From NCBI GenBank assembly GCA_002353285.1, contig DEJJ01000006.1, forward strand, positions 34,033 through 98,032: a stretch of DNA of 64,000 nucleotides, read 5' to 3'. The notes below the pieces were generated by a model that saw nothing but the letters and a program-made list of their open reading frames with translations, had not been told where the DNA came from and did not search any database. The DNA is from Porphyromonadaceae bacterium UBA2751. Lineage in GTDB: Bacteria; Bacteroidota; Bacteroidia; Bacteroidales; Muribaculaceae. This document shows positions 25,482 to 34,262 of this stretch, one piece after another. How positions within the stretch are numbered: the first letter of the stretch is position 1; every line of letters begins with the position of its first letter. A program made the position numbers and the translations under genes.

Positions 25482-26384
25482 TTACCACTTGTTTTGCGTG
25501 TGACGCCGTTCAAGTTCTCGCTGGCGTTCACCCATTTGATATATCTTTTGTTGAGTTTCTTTCTCCTTGTCTTCCATGGCTTTAAGCACCTGCTGCATGC
25601 TTCGCTCGTCCATCTTACCGGCGCGTGCTTGCTGTTGGCCTTGTGAGCCATTATTCTTGTCTTGCTGGTTCTGCTGCTGATTCTGCTGTTGGTCTTGCTG
25701 CTGGTTCTGCTTATCTTGTTGTTTTTGCTGATCCTGATTTTGTTGATTCTGCTGGTCTTGATTCTGCTGATCTTGATTTTGTTGATTTTGATCCTGATTT
25801 TGATCTTGGTTTTTGTCCTGATTCTGGTCCTGATTCTGGTCTTTGTCTTGGTTTTGGTCCTGGTTCTGCTGATTTTGCTGCTGTTGCTGCTTGAGTTGAG
25901 CCATGCGCAGGTTGTAGCGTGCATCGTCGTCGCCAGGCATCACGCGCAGGGCATCCTTGTAGTCGTTGATGGCCTTATCAAACTGGTTGTTGTTATAGGC
26001 CATATTGCCCATGTTGTAGTGAGCCATGGCTTTGAGCTGCTTGTTGCTGGTGATTGATGCTGCATAGCTGAAGAGCGAGTCGGCACGCTCAATAATGCCA
26101 GTGGAGTCGTTAGGCTCGGCTTGCATTGCGAGCGCAAGAGCAAGGTTATAGGCCGCAGTTGCCGAGTTGGGGTTGGCTTGCAGCGCTTTACTGTACTCAA
26201 TCTCGGCTTCGGCATAGTTTTTGTCGTCAAAGAGCTTGTTGCCGCTGCGAATGAAGTTGCGCTCGGCCTTAGTCGACGGGTCGTGCTGCACAGGCTCATT
26301 CTCGCCCGAGCATCCTGTCAGCGCAGTGATTGCCACCAGAGTGGCTGCAACGATAGTGATTAGTTTATGTGTCGTGATTGTCAT
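25482..26384 (-). CDS. batC: BatC-like TPR lipoprotein with Gln/Asn/Asp-rich repeat tract
   Basis: A 300-residue protein with lipobox ALTGCSG near residue 24, three TPR units (for example AEIEYSKALQANPNSATAAYNLALALA near 58), and then about 85 residues built of NQDQ/QNQQ repeats before a charged C-terminal helix (EKETQQKIYQMGERQRELERR). The TPR domain fits BatC of the aerotolerance operon. The low-complexity tract, coded by repeated caa/gac/aac-type codons, should vary in length between strains. Its start overlaps the BatB stop by four bases. Confidence 0.83.
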   Translation of the reverse strand: MTITTHKLITIVAATLVAITALTGCSGENEPVQHDPSTKAERNFIRSGNKLFDDKNYAEAEIEYSKALQANPNSATAAYNLALALAMQAEPNDSTGIIERADSLFSYAASITSNKQLKAMAHYNMGNMAYNNNQFDKAINDYKDALRVMPGDDDARYNLRMAQLKQQQQQNQQNQDQNQDKDQNQDQNQDKNQDQNQDQNQQNQDQQNQDQQNQQNQDQQKQQDKQNQQQDQQQNQQQNQQDKNNGSQGQQQARAGKMDERSMQQVLKAMEDKEKETQQKIYQMGERQRELERRHTQNKW

Positions 26385-27430
26385 TGTTGAGTTTCCTTTT
26401 TTGCATTAAAGAAGTCGTGTTTGGCAAGCCATGGGTTCTTGCTGTTGAGCAGCAGCACGTTGGCAATGAGCAAGACTAGGGCAATCCATGCAAACACAGG
26501 GAATTGCTCGTCTTTCTTGGTGAAAGTGAGTTGCGAGAGGTTGCTGTTCGAGAGTTTCTTAAGGGTGTCGTCGAGCACCTCAACGGCATCGGTAGCGTTG
26601 CCCTGCACATAGGTGCCGCCGCCAGCCTTGGCAATTTGCTGGGCCTTCTCCTCGTCGAGACTGGAGATGACAGTTTGACCACTATCGTCGACCATGTAAC
26701 CGCCGTCGCTGGCGGGGATGGGTGCTCCCTCGCTGGTGCCGATGCCTATCACGTTAACCTGGATGTCGTTGCTGCTGGCCTGCTTAGCGGCATCCACAGC
26801 ATCGTCCTCAAAATTCTCGGCATCGGTGATGAGAATTATCGACTTCGATGCCTTGCTCCCCTTAGTGAAAGCTTGCGAAGCCATGTCAATAGCCGAGCCA
26901 ATTGCAGTGCCTTGCAGTGGCACCATCGAGGTGTTGATGCCATTGAGGAACATCTTGGCGCTCTGGCCATCGATTGTCATGGGCATCTGCATGTAGGGCT
27001 TGCCGGCGAAGACCACCAATGCCACTTTATCGTTACGCAGCCGCTCGATGAGCTTTTCCATTATCATCTTGGAGCGCTGCAGGCGGCTCATGCCTTGAGG
27101 GTCGCTGGTGGAACTGGCATTCATCGAGTTCGACACGTCCATTGCCACCACCACCTCAATGCCGCTTGTGGTTCCTGTCGATTTCTTGCCGGCTCCAGCT
27201 CTGGGGCGAGCCAGGATAATGATTACCATAGCCAGGAGCAACAGTATGATAATGAGCCTTACCAGTGGCTTGCGTGATGACACATTGGGCATGAGTTGCA
27301 TCACCTGCTCTTCACGGCCAAAGGCTGCCATATTTTTCTTGCGTGCCATCCTTTCAAGCAGGTAGAGGCCTGCTATTGCTGGCAGTATTACCAGCAGGTA
27401 AAGGAATTCGGGATTTGCAAAACTAAACAT
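26381..27430 (-). CDS. batB: BatB, VWA-domain membrane protein
   Basis: A 349-residue protein with two N-terminal membrane helices, a von Willebrand factor A domain (about 88-295), and one C-terminal helix (FAWIALVLLIANVLLL). The MIDAS metal site is intact: DVSNSMN, a central Thr/Ser loop, and LITDAENFEDD. BatA and BatB are paralogues that are thought to work with the MoxR ATPase on partner proteins at the inner membrane. It overlaps batC by four bases. Confidence 0.9.
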   Translation of the reverse strand: MFSFANPEFLYLLVILPAIAGLYLLERMARKKNMAAFGREEQVMQLMPNVSSRKPLVRLIIILLLLAMVIIILARPRAGAGKKSTGTTSGIEVVVAMDVSNSMNASSTSDPQGMSRLQRSKMIMEKLIERLRNDKVALVVFAGKPYMQMPMTIDGQSAKMFLNGINTSMVPLQGTAIGSAIDMASQAFTKGSKASKSIILITDAENFEDDAVDAAKQASSNDIQVNVIGIGTSEGAPIPASDGGYMVDDSGQTVISSLDEEKAQQIAKAGGGTYVQGNATDAVEVLDDTLKKLSNSNLSQLTFTKKDEQFPVFAWIALVLLIANVLLLNSKNPWLAKHDFFNAKKETQQ

Positions 27431-27473
27431 GATATAGCGTTCAAAAAAGTGTAGTTGATAGTTGTGCTGTGCA

Positions 27474-28472
27474 TCAAGGAATGCTCCTGAGCACGGTGTA
27501 TCTTATTATAACTGATAGAGTGAGCAGTAGCAGCAGCGCCAGTGCCCATGGTTGGTAATTGTCGTCCATGTGACTGTGGCTCTGCACGTCAAGGCGGGTT
27601 TTCTCGAGTTTGTCAATCTCGGCGAAGATGTCGTCGAGCACACTCTTGCTGGTGGCGCGGAAGTACTTGCCGCCAGTGGTGTTGGCAATTTCCTGAAGTG
27701 ATTTCTCGTCAATCTCCACCTGCTGTGGGGTATAGGTGATCATGCCGCCCAGGGTCATAGTGGGGTAGGGCGCTTCGCCCATAGTGCCCACGCCAATGGA
27801 GTAGACCTTGATGCCATATTTTGCTGCAATCTGGGCAGCGGTGATGGGCTCCACTACACCAGTGTTGCTGCTGCCGTCGGTGAGCAGGATGATGCTCTTC
27901 GACTTGGCCTTGCCGTCCTTGATGCGGTTGATGGCTGTTGCCAGACCGTCGCCCACTGCAGTGCCGTCTTCAAGCATACCTATCTTGAGCTCGCTAATGT
28001 GGTTGACCAGTGTGGCAATGTCATTAGTCATCGGCACTTGAGTGAAGGCTTCGCCAGCAAATATCACAAGGCCAATGTTGTCGCTGGTGCGGTTGCTCAC
28101 AAATTTGGTAGCTACATCTTTAGCAGCCTCAAGGCGGTTAGGAGAGAAATCTTGTGCCAGCATACTGCTGCTCACGTCGAGCGACAGCAAGATGTCGGTG
28201 CCCTCAATGTCGGTCTTCGACCAGCTGTTGGGCGACTGAGGGCGAGCCAGGATAATCACCAGGCAGGCAAGTGCCAGCATCTCAAGGGCGAAGAGCACGT
28301 GCCGCATCCACTCCTTCCAGCTGCGTGGCATCGAGTCGAAAGCCTGGGTGGTGGGTAGCCTGAGCGACGGGTCGCTCTTGCGCTGCTTGAGCACATGCCA
28401 TGCGGTGAGTGGAACGATGAGAAGTAGCAGCCACAACAGTGCTGGGTGCATGAAGTGCATGTCGTTAATCAT
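27474..28472 (-). CDS. batA: BatA, VWA-domain membrane protein
   Basis: A 332-residue paralogue of BatB with the same plan: two N-terminal helices, a VWA domain with MIDAS residues DVSSSML and LLTDGSSNTG, and a C-terminal helix (PWALALLLLLTLSVIIRYTVL). The two genes lie side by side and probably arose by duplication. Its start codon overlaps the stop of the preceding gene by four bases. Confidence 0.9.
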   Translation of the reverse strand: MINDMHFMHPALLWLLLLIVPLTAWHVLKQRKSDPSLRLPTTQAFDSMPRSWKEWMRHVLFALEMLALACLVIILARPQSPNSWSKTDIEGTDILLSLDVSSSMLAQDFSPNRLEAAKDVATKFVSNRTSDNIGLVIFAGEAFTQVPMTNDIATLVNHISELKIGMLEDGTAVGDGLATAINRIKDGKAKSKSIILLTDGSSNTGVVEPITAAQIAAKYGIKVYSIGVGTMGEAPYPTMTLGGMITYTPQQVEIDEKSLQEIANTTGGKYFRATSKSVLDDIFAEIDKLEKTRLDVQSHSHMDDNYQPWALALLLLLTLSVIIRYTVLRSIP

Positions 28473-29437
28473 TTCTTGGCCTCCTTTCCTTGATTTTCAT
28501 CAACCACGGGCAATGGCTTGGTCTGCTCCACAAAGTTCACGGCTCGCTGATAGGCAATCTCATTGTCATCGGCAAGGGTGTGCATGTTGGCAAACTTCAC
28601 AAAGTCGGCAATCTCGAGCACGCTATTGAGCTGGTCGTTAGCGATGTGTGCCTCCTCATTGTGTTTTATTTTCTCCATGATTTGCGATGATGTCATCTCC
28701 ACTGCGTTGATGCCGAAGCGACGGTCAATGTACACACGCAGAATATCGGTTAGCTGGGTGTAATATTCCTTAGCACTACCATTTTGCCACAAGTTGCTGG
28801 CTTTGAGTTGCTGCAGCGCCAGCATGGCTTCCTCGTAGGGTGGCAGGCGCTTCTTCACGGGCTTTAATGGATTAATGCCCTTCTTGAACCACTTGTAGTA
28901 GGCCGCTATGCCACCGGCAATCAGGGCAATGCCGAGCAGCCATGCCCACCAGTAGTCACTTATGAAGTTTGGCACCCAGTCAAGTAACTTGAATGGCACT
29001 TGAGCGATGGGTTTGAAATCCTTGATTTTGCCTTCGGGATCAACCTTTACCGAGTCGACGGTGAGGGTGAGCGGCTTGCTCTTGATGGTGTCATGACCCA
29101 CCACATAGGCTAATGCTGGCAACTGATAGGTGCCAGGGTCGAAGGCCTGTAGCTTCACGTCCTGCTTTATCTCAAGGCGGTTGTCGCTTGTGGCGGTGGT
29201 GTCGGCCTTGCCGCGGTCGGCAATCTCAACCATGGCGTTGAGTGTGTCGGGCAGCAGCGAGATGAGCACTCCCTTCACGTTGTTGTCCTGGGCAATGCTG
29301 ATGTGCAGAGTCGTGGTCCGGCCCATCATCACATGCGCCGAGTCGAGCTTGGTGCTAATGGTGGTGTTGCCGGCACTCATGGCCAGAGGTGCAAGCAGTA
29401 GCAGTAATGTGCTTATTATGTGTCGGTTGAAACTCAT
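28469..29437 (-). CDS. Bat-operon membrane protein, function unknown
   Basis: A 322-residue protein with an N-terminal signal peptide (ISTLLLLLAPLAMSAG), a beta-rich periplasmic domain of about 140 residues, one membrane helix (WWAWLLGIALIAGGIAAYY) and a cytoplasmic helical domain (LPPYEEAMLALQQLK..., YTQLTDILRVYIDRRFGI). A gene of this design regularly sits between DUF58 and BatA in Bacteroidales, and the cytoplasmic part resembles DUF4381-like domains. It is probably a membrane partner of the MoxR/BatA/BatB machinery. Confidence 0.78.
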   Translation of the reverse strand: MSFNRHIISTLLLLLAPLAMSAGNTTISTKLDSAHVMMGRTTTLHISIAQDNNVKGVLISLLPDTLNAMVEIADRGKADTTATSDNRLEIKQDVKLQAFDPGTYQLPALAYVVGHDTIKSKPLTLTVDSVKVDPEGKIKDFKPIAQVPFKLLDWVPNFISDYWWAWLLGIALIAGGIAAYYKWFKKGINPLKPVKKRLPPYEEAMLALQQLKASNLWQNGSAKEYYTQLTDILRVYIDRRFGINAVEMTSSQIMEKIKHNEEAHIANDQLNSVLEIADFVKFANMHTLADDNEIAYQRAVNFVEQTKPLPVVDENQGKEAKK

Positions 29438-29482
29438 TGTTGATAATGGAAAAATAAGTCGTTCCTCTATTTCTAATTGACG

Positions 29483-30352
29483 TTAACCACGCTTCTTGAA
29501 AAGCGACATGAGCGATTTCACATAGTCCTCGTCGGTTGCCACTTGTGCTAGGTCAACGTTGCTGCGAGTGAGGGTGTCGCTCATCGCTTGCTGGCGTTCA
29601 TACCACCAGCGGTCATAGGCTTGACGCACACGGCGGCTGCTGGTGTCGATCCACCGCTCGGTGCCGCGTTCCGAGTCCTTGACCTTGATGAGGCCCACGT
29701 TGGGTAACTGTGCCTCGCGCTTGTCATAGACCTGCACCGCAATCACGTCGTGCTTGTGGTTGGCAATCGACAGGCTCTTATAGTAGTCTCTCGAATCGAG
29801 GAAGTCGCTAATCAGGAATGCTGTGCAGTGCTTCTTGATGCCGCTGGTGAGATACTCAAGGGCGAGATTTAGGTCGGTGCCACGATTCTCGGCCTTGAAG
29901 TTGAGCAGTTCGCTAATCACGCGCAAGATGTGCTTGCGCCCCTTCTGCGGCGGGATGAATTTCTCAATCTTGTCGCTGAAGAGCAGCACGCCCACCTTGT
30001 CGTTGTTCTCGATAGCCGAGAATGCCAGTGTGGCGGCAATCTCGGTCATCACGTCCTGCTTCGACTCTCCCACGGCGCCAAAGTTCTTGCTGCCACTCAC
30101 GTCAACAACGAGCATCACAGTGAGTTCACGCTCTTCCTCATACACTTTCACATAGGGATGATTTTGCCGTGCAGTCACATTCCAGTCGATGTCGCGCACG
30201 TCGTCGCCATACTGGTACTCGCGCACTTCGCTGAACGTCATGCCACGCCCCTTGAATGCCGTGTGATATTCACCGGCAAAGATGTTCTGTGACAGCCCCT
30301 TGGCTTTTATCTCAATCTTGCGAACCTTTTTGAGCAATTCACTTCGTTCCAT
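29483..30352 (-). CDS. DUF58 domain protein (MoxR partner)
   Basis: A 289-residue soluble DUF58 protein. It shows the family signature GRGMTFSEVREYQYGDDVRDIDWN (residues about 37-60, quoted in part: YQYGDDVRDIDWN), followed by a VWA-like fold with DVSGSKNFG and FLISDFLDS. DUF58 proteins nearly always neighbour MoxR ATPases. It probably serves as an adaptor in the same complex as BatA/BatB. Confidence 0.9.
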   Translation of the reverse strand: MERSELLKKVRKIEIKAKGLSQNIFAGEYHTAFKGRGMTFSEVREYQYGDDVRDIDWNVTARQNHPYVKVYEEERELTVMLVVDVSGSKNFGAVGESKQDVMTEIAATLAFSAIENNDKVGVLLFSDKIEKFIPPQKGRKHILRVISELLNFKAENRGTDLNLALEYLTSGIKKHCTAFLISDFLDSRDYYKSLSIANHKHDVIAVQVYDKREAQLPNVGLIKVKDSERGTERWIDTSSRRVRQAYDRWWYERQQAMSDTLTRSNVDLAQVATDEDYVKSLMSLFKKRG

Positions 30353-30373
30353 TTCACAGAGAAATCCTAAGTG

Positions 30374-30457
30374 TTATGCATTATAAATTTCGTGCATTGG
30401 CATTGTACATTATGCATTGTGTGCATCATAAATTGTGCATTATGAATTATGCATTAT
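30374..30457. repeat. Word-repeat spacer of GCATTATAAATT variants
   Basis: The gap between the moxR-type gene and the DUF58 gene is filled by about seven imperfect repeats of tgcattataaatt / gcattatgaattat. The sequence is also partly palindromic (atgcat, attatgcattat). No ORF or clear hairpin terminator is seen, and the operon appears to run through it. Confidence 0.75.
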
Positions 30458-30458
30458 A

Positions 30459-31454
30459 TTAGGGCACTGCAATTTTGTCGACAATGTTGCTGATAATTTC
30501 GTCGGCGCTTATGTTGTTGGCCTCGGCCTCGTAGCTCAAGCCCAGGCGGTGACGCATCACATCGTGGCACACGGCGCGCACGTCTTCGGGAATCACATAG
30601 CCGCGACCGCGCAGGAAGGCATAAGCCCTTGCTGCCACTGCCATGCTTATCGAGGCTCGTGGCGATGAGCCGAACGAGATGATGCTCTTCAGGTCGTTCA
30701 ACCCATAGTCGTCAGGGAAGCGGGTGGCAAACACGATGTCGACAATGTAGCGCTCAATTTTCTCATCAATGTAGATTTGCTTCACCACATTGCGCACGTC
30801 GACGATGTCGGCAGGTGTCACCAGGGGTCTTATCACTGGTTGCTCATTGCCTATGTTCATCCTGATGATTTCTTTCTCCTCCTGTCGGCTGGGATAGCCT
30901 ATCACCACCTTCATCAAGAAGCGGTCAACCTGAGCCTCGGGCAGGGGATAAGTGCCTTCCTGCTCAATGGGGTTTTGGGTTGCCATCACCAGGAATGGCT
31001 CGTCGAGGGCAAAGGTGTTGTCGCCAATGGTGACTTGGCGCTCCTGCATGGCCTCGAGTAGCGCGCTCTGAACCTTGGCGGGAGCACGGTTAATCTCGTC
31101 GGCAAGCACAAAGTTGGCAAATATTGGGCCGCGCTTCACCTCAAACTTCTCCTTCTGGATGCTGTAAACCATTGTGCCTATCACGTCGGCTGGCAGCAAG
31201 TCGGGGGTGAACTGGATGCGGCTATACTTTGCGTCGATTAGTTGCGACAATGTTTTGATAGCAAGGGTCTTGGCAAGGCCTGGCACGCCCTCAAGCAGCA
31301 CATGCCCGTTGGCAAGCAAGGCTATCAGCAGCGAGTCAATCAGGTGTTTCTGACCCACAATTGTCTGGTTCATTCCTTGGGTAATGGTGTTGACAAAGTT
31401 GTTCTTTGTCGCAATGATTTCGTTAAGCTCACGAATGTTTACTTGGTCATTCAT
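30459..31454 (-). CDS. MoxR-family AAA+ ATPase
   Basis: A 331-residue MoxR ATPase, first gene of the Bat operon. Walker A is LLEGVPGLAKT (near residue 55), Walker B is FVLADEINRAP (near 116), sensor 1 is VMATQNPIEQEGTYPLPEAQ, and an Arg-finger segment follows in FLMKVVIGYPSR. MoxR ATPases act as chaperone-like machines on VWA proteins. It is preceded on the minus strand by a promoter at 31533-31500. Confidence 0.93.
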   Translation of the reverse strand: MNDQVNIRELNEIIATKNNFVNTITQGMNQTIVGQKHLIDSLLIALLANGHVLLEGVPGLAKTLAIKTLSQLIDAKYSRIQFTPDLLPADVIGTMVYSIQKEKFEVKRGPIFANFVLADEINRAPAKVQSALLEAMQERQVTIGDNTFALDEPFLVMATQNPIEQEGTYPLPEAQVDRFLMKVVIGYPSRQEEKEIIRMNIGNEQPVIRPLVTPADIVDVRNVVKQIYIDEKIERYIVDIVFATRFPDDYGLNDLKSIISFGSSPRASISMAVAARAYAFLRGRGYVIPEDVRAVCHDVMRHRLGLSYEAEANNISADEIISNIVDKIAVP

Positions 31455-31499
31455 AATATCATTCTTGTCTTATGATTGGTTTTACTTTTTTTCTTCGTG

Positions 31500-31533
31500 C
31501 AAAATTATCACTTTCCACACAACATAGAACAAA
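31500..31533 (-). promoter_or_regulatory. Promoter of the Bat operon
   Basis: Minus strand TTTG (31533-31530), 22 bases, TAATTTTG (31507-31500). The predicted start of transcription near 31493 gives a leader of about 40 bases before the MoxR ATG at 31454. No other good promoter is visible down to 22147, in line with one long transcript. Confidence 0.6.
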
Positions 31534-31662
31534 ATGCAAGTTAATTAATAATGTTTTTGTGTTATAAATGTTAAATAACCTCCTTTTTTAACATCACTAA
31601 AGTTAAATCCAATTTTATGTTATGAAAAAACAATACTTGACAATGAAATGCATGGTGCAAGA

Positions 31663-31697
31663 AGCTGCCGCATCAGGTTGCATGTGATGCGGCAGCT
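31663..31697 (-). terminator. Terminator of the orphan AAA ATPase gene
   Basis: A perfect 13-bp stem (31663-31675 with 31685-31697, 9-base loop) lies 42 bases after the ATPase stop. The rest of 31534-31662 holds only AT-rich sequence and a 21-codon frame I do not believe. Confidence 0.65.
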
Positions 31698-31738
31698 ATG
31701 TTGTTTTGTTAAGTCGCTAATGGGTCAGTTGTCAGCTG

Positions 31739-32869
31739 TTATCCAATTTTCTCTAACCAGTGAGAGAAAAACACGTCGTTAAGTGAATAGGTGGTACCAG
31801 TTATGGCTACGTCATCATTAATTAGGCCCTTTTCAATTAGGGCTTCAACGAGTCTCGTGGCAGTTGATGGGCTTCCAATCTTGTATTTGCCAAGAAATTG
31901 CGCCGAAGTTACCTGTTGCACAGTTCCTTCTTTTGCCACGGCAATAAGGAAGTTCCATTGTTTGAGTGTAATCAGTTGACGATATTGTAGATAAGTTGAC
32001 TCTCCTTGCGTCAAAAGCTGTTGACAAGCAGCTTTTATAACGTTGATGTCAATGATTTTAGCATCACTTGCAAACACTGTGTGGCATAGCATCTGGGTAT
32101 AATAGGTGTGACGACGCGTCCATTCCAGAATGAAATTGACTGCATTATCTTTAATACTTCTATTGGCTTCATTAAATAGTCGCTTGATGAACGATGAGTA
32201 GCTGTCGGCCGAAATCTTGCCTAACGACACAAACGAAGTGCTGGAATAGAACGGTTTCTTCTCATTGATGAAAATATCAGTCATCATGTGCTTCTTGCTG
32301 CCACAGTATATGAAAGTAAGGTTGTGGGTGTGCTGGATATAGGTGCGCAACAGGGCTTCCATGTTATGACCAGGATATTCTCTGATTTGCTGAAATTCAT
32401 CGATTGCAATCACAATATGAACACCTTGATTGTCAAGAAATTCTATTAATCCTCGTAAGGTGTGCTCTTTTTCTTCGGGCGAGTGGTAAAAAAGCTGGAA
32501 TTGGGGTTCGCCAGTAATGTTGTCAAACGTTAGTTGGGGGCGTAATGACTTTATGAGATTCATGAATTTTTTGCCTATTGAGGTTTTGGGTTTGAATGAT
32601 TTCATGGTTGCCTCGGCAAGCATCTTGATAAAGTCGTCAATCGACCTGGATGCCAAAATATCAAAATAAATTGTCTTTATATCACTGTGGTTTTCACTAA
32701 TTTCATCCATCAGGCGCATAATAAGGCCAGTTTTCCCCATACGTCGTTGCGATATGAGTGTCATGTCACTGTGATTAAGGCAATTGGTAAGCATTAATTG
32801 CAGTTCATTCTCACGGTCACAAAACAAGTCCTTACTCTTATAAGGCTTTATAATAAAGGGATTTTCCAT
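31739..32869 (-). CDS. Orphan archaeal-type AAA ATPase with winged-helix end
   Basis: A 376-residue ATPase of the archaeal ATPase_2/STAND-like type common in Bacteroidales. The start ENPFIIKPYKSKDLFCDRE matches the family opening. Walker A is SQRRMGKTGLI (near residue 42) and Walker B is IVIAIDEFQQI. The last ~100 residues look like a winged helix (TSAQFLGKYKIGSPSTATRLVEALIEKGLI). The function of the family is not established. I chose ATG 32869; the ATG at 32893 lies within the -7 box of the predicted promoter. It is a single gene with its own promoter, dyad and terminator. Confidence 0.8.
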   Translation of the reverse strand: MENPFIIKPYKSKDLFCDRENELQLMLTNCLNHSDMTLISQRRMGKTGLIMRLMDEISENHSDIKTIYFDILASRSIDDFIKMLAEATMKSFKPKTSIGKKFMNLIKSLRPQLTFDNITGEPQFQLFYHSPEEKEHTLRGLIEFLDNQGVHIVIAIDEFQQIREYPGHNMEALLRTYIQHTHNLTFIYCGSKKHMMTDIFINEKKPFYSSTSFVSLGKISADSYSSFIKRLFNEANRSIKDNAVNFILEWTRRHTYYTQMLCHTVFASDAKIIDINVIKAACQQLLTQGESTYLQYRQLITLKQWNFLIAVAKEGTVQQVTSAQFLGKYKIGSPSTATRLVEALIEKGLINDDVAITGTTYSLNDVFFSHWLEKIG

Positions 32870-32890
32870 AATTCTCATGTTTTTATGCCA

Positions 32891-32944
32891 CAAAGATAAT
32901 TGAAAAAAATGATTTCACAAAATGCGTTACGCAAAATGTGAAAT
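32891..32944 (-). promoter_or_regulatory. Promoter with overlapping dyad before the AAA ATPase gene
   Basis: Minus strand TTTG (32921-32918), 19 bases, TATCTTTG (32898-32891) is a consensus promoter. A dyad centred at 32928 covers the -33 box: atttcaca (32912-32919) pairs with tgtgaaat (32937-32944), and inside it tgcg (32923-32926) pairs with cgca (32930-32933). This looks like an operator for a dimeric regulator. Confidence 0.55.
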
Positions 32945-33008
32945 AATTGTTTCTTAAAACATAGAAAATCGTTCTTGATGGAATGTTTTATTAACTATTT
33001 ACAAACTG

Positions 33009-33046
33009 CAAGCGGTCGATTCACTGCAATGTGAATCAACCGCTTG
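33009..33046 (-). terminator. Terminator of the YitT-like gene
   Basis: A 16-bp stem with one mismatch (33009-33024 with 33031-33046, loop tgcaat) lies 42 bases after the YitT stop on the minus strand. Confidence 0.65.
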
Positions 33047-33087
33047 AGTTATTGGGAAGCAAATTCTTCTCTTAGTGAATAATGATT

Positions 33088-34038
33088 TTATTCCTGTGGC
33101 AGGCGGCGGAAGCCCTCGCCCAGAATCTCTGAACTTTCCATGATGTTGACAAATGCCTTGGGGTCGATGTGGTAGAGCTCGCTACGCAGCTTTATCATGT
33201 CGGTGCGGTTGAGGCTCACGTAGAGCATTTTGCGCTCGTTGCCCTTGTAGAGGCCGCTGCCAGTGATGCAGGTGCCACCACGCTTCAGGTTGTTGATGAT
33301 GTAGTCGCGTATGGGCTCGGGATTATCGGTGATGATGAACACGGTGCGGTAGCTCTTCATGCCGTCGACAACGAGGTTGATGACCTTACCCTCAATGAAG
33401 ATGATGATCACCGAGTAGATGGGGAGCCTGATGTCGCCAAAGGCGATGAGTGTGCTCAACGTGATGATGCCGTCAACTATCATCACCAGCGTGCCAAGCG
33501 AAATCTTGGTGTACTTGTGGATTATCATCGAGATGATGTCGCTGCCGCCGCTGGTGGCGCCCGAGCGGAATATCAAGCCAATGGCTACACCGTAAATCAA
33601 GCCAGCAACCACCGTGTTGAGGAAGTAGTCGGGCTGGAACCAGCCGCCATTGTTGGGGATGGGCACGAGCGAGTCGCTAAGCCTCTCGCTTATAATGGCT
33701 CCGTCGTGAAGCACAGGGTTGTAGCCCCATGTGTTCTCAAGAATGAAGGTGAACAAGAATATCAGCGCTGTCGACACAATGGTCTTGATGCCAAAGCGAG
33801 GACCCAATATCCAGGTGCCAATGATGAGCAGGGGCACGTCCATGCATATCGCGTAGAGCGAAATCTTCCAGGGCCATAGCGTGTTGAACACGTTACTCAG
33901 GCCGTAGGTGCCGCCAGGTGCCATCAGGTAGGGGTTTACAAACATCACGTCGCCAATGGCAAACAGTGCGCTGCCAATGGTGAGCAGGAAATAAGCAAAA
34001 ATCTCTTGCTTGAGCTTCTTGTTGTTCAGTGCTGTCAT
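33088..34038 (-). CDS. YitT family membrane protein
   Basis: A 316-residue protein. About five to six membrane helices are followed, from about residue 225, by a cytoplasmic DUF2179 domain (SYRTVFIITDNPEPIRDYI, LYVSLNRTDMIKLRSELYHIDPKAF). The loop FVNPYLMAPGGTYGLSNV is a family signature. YitT proteins are widespread and of unknown transport role. The gene has a TACCTTTG box on the minus strand at 34113-34106 and ends in its own terminator. Confidence 0.88.
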   Translation of the reverse strand: MTALNNKKLKQEIFAYFLLTIGSALFAIGDVMFVNPYLMAPGGTYGLSNVFNTLWPWKISLYAICMDVPLLIIGTWILGPRFGIKTIVSTALIFLFTFILENTWGYNPVLHDGAIISERLSDSLVPIPNNGGWFQPDYFLNTVVAGLIYGVAIGLIFRSGATSGGSDIISMIIHKYTKISLGTLVMIVDGIITLSTLIAFGDIRLPIYSVIIIFIEGKVINLVVDGMKSYRTVFIITDNPEPIRDYIINNLKRGGTCITGSGLYKGNERKMLYVSLNRTDMIKLRSELYHIDPKAFVNIMESSEILGEGFRRLPQE

Positions 34039-34105
34039 AGGGGGAGGAATAATAATTGTATTGCTTTGCTTGTACTAAAATAATTGTGTGTTCTAAAATC
34101 GGGCG

Positions 34106-34113
34106 CAAAGGTA
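34106..34113 (-). promoter_or_regulatory. -7 box of the YitT-like gene
   Basis: TACCTTTG on the minus strand, about 65 bases before the start at 34038. The -33 region does not match TTTG well, so only the -7 part is supported. Confidence 0.45.
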
Positions 34114-34190
34114 GAAAAAACTTTTCAGTTTTCACTTATTTATGTGCCAGTTTTTTTAGTCACAATTTCACACATTCATCATTGACCGAC

Positions 34191-34229
34191 GTGAAAAAAC
34201 CTCCTCTAATTAAGTGATTAGAGAAGGTT
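34191..34229 (-). terminator. Terminator of the polyprenol glycosyltransferase gene
   Basis: A 13-bp stem with one mismatch (34198-34210 with 34217-34229, loop taagtg) is followed on the minus strand by a T6 run (34199-34194). It lies 34 bases after the stop. Confidence 0.8.
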
Positions 34230-34262
34230 GTGGGTGCTGGTTGATAGTTGATCAATTAACAG

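Noticed and set aside
25430..25924. 164-codon frame of Lys/Thr/Arg/Ile repeats overlapping batC
   Set aside because: It is the BatC Gln/Asn tract read in another frame.
31622..31687. 21-codon ORF before the ATPase terminator
   Set aside because: It runs into the terminator stem, has no conserved feature, and is within the size expected by chance.
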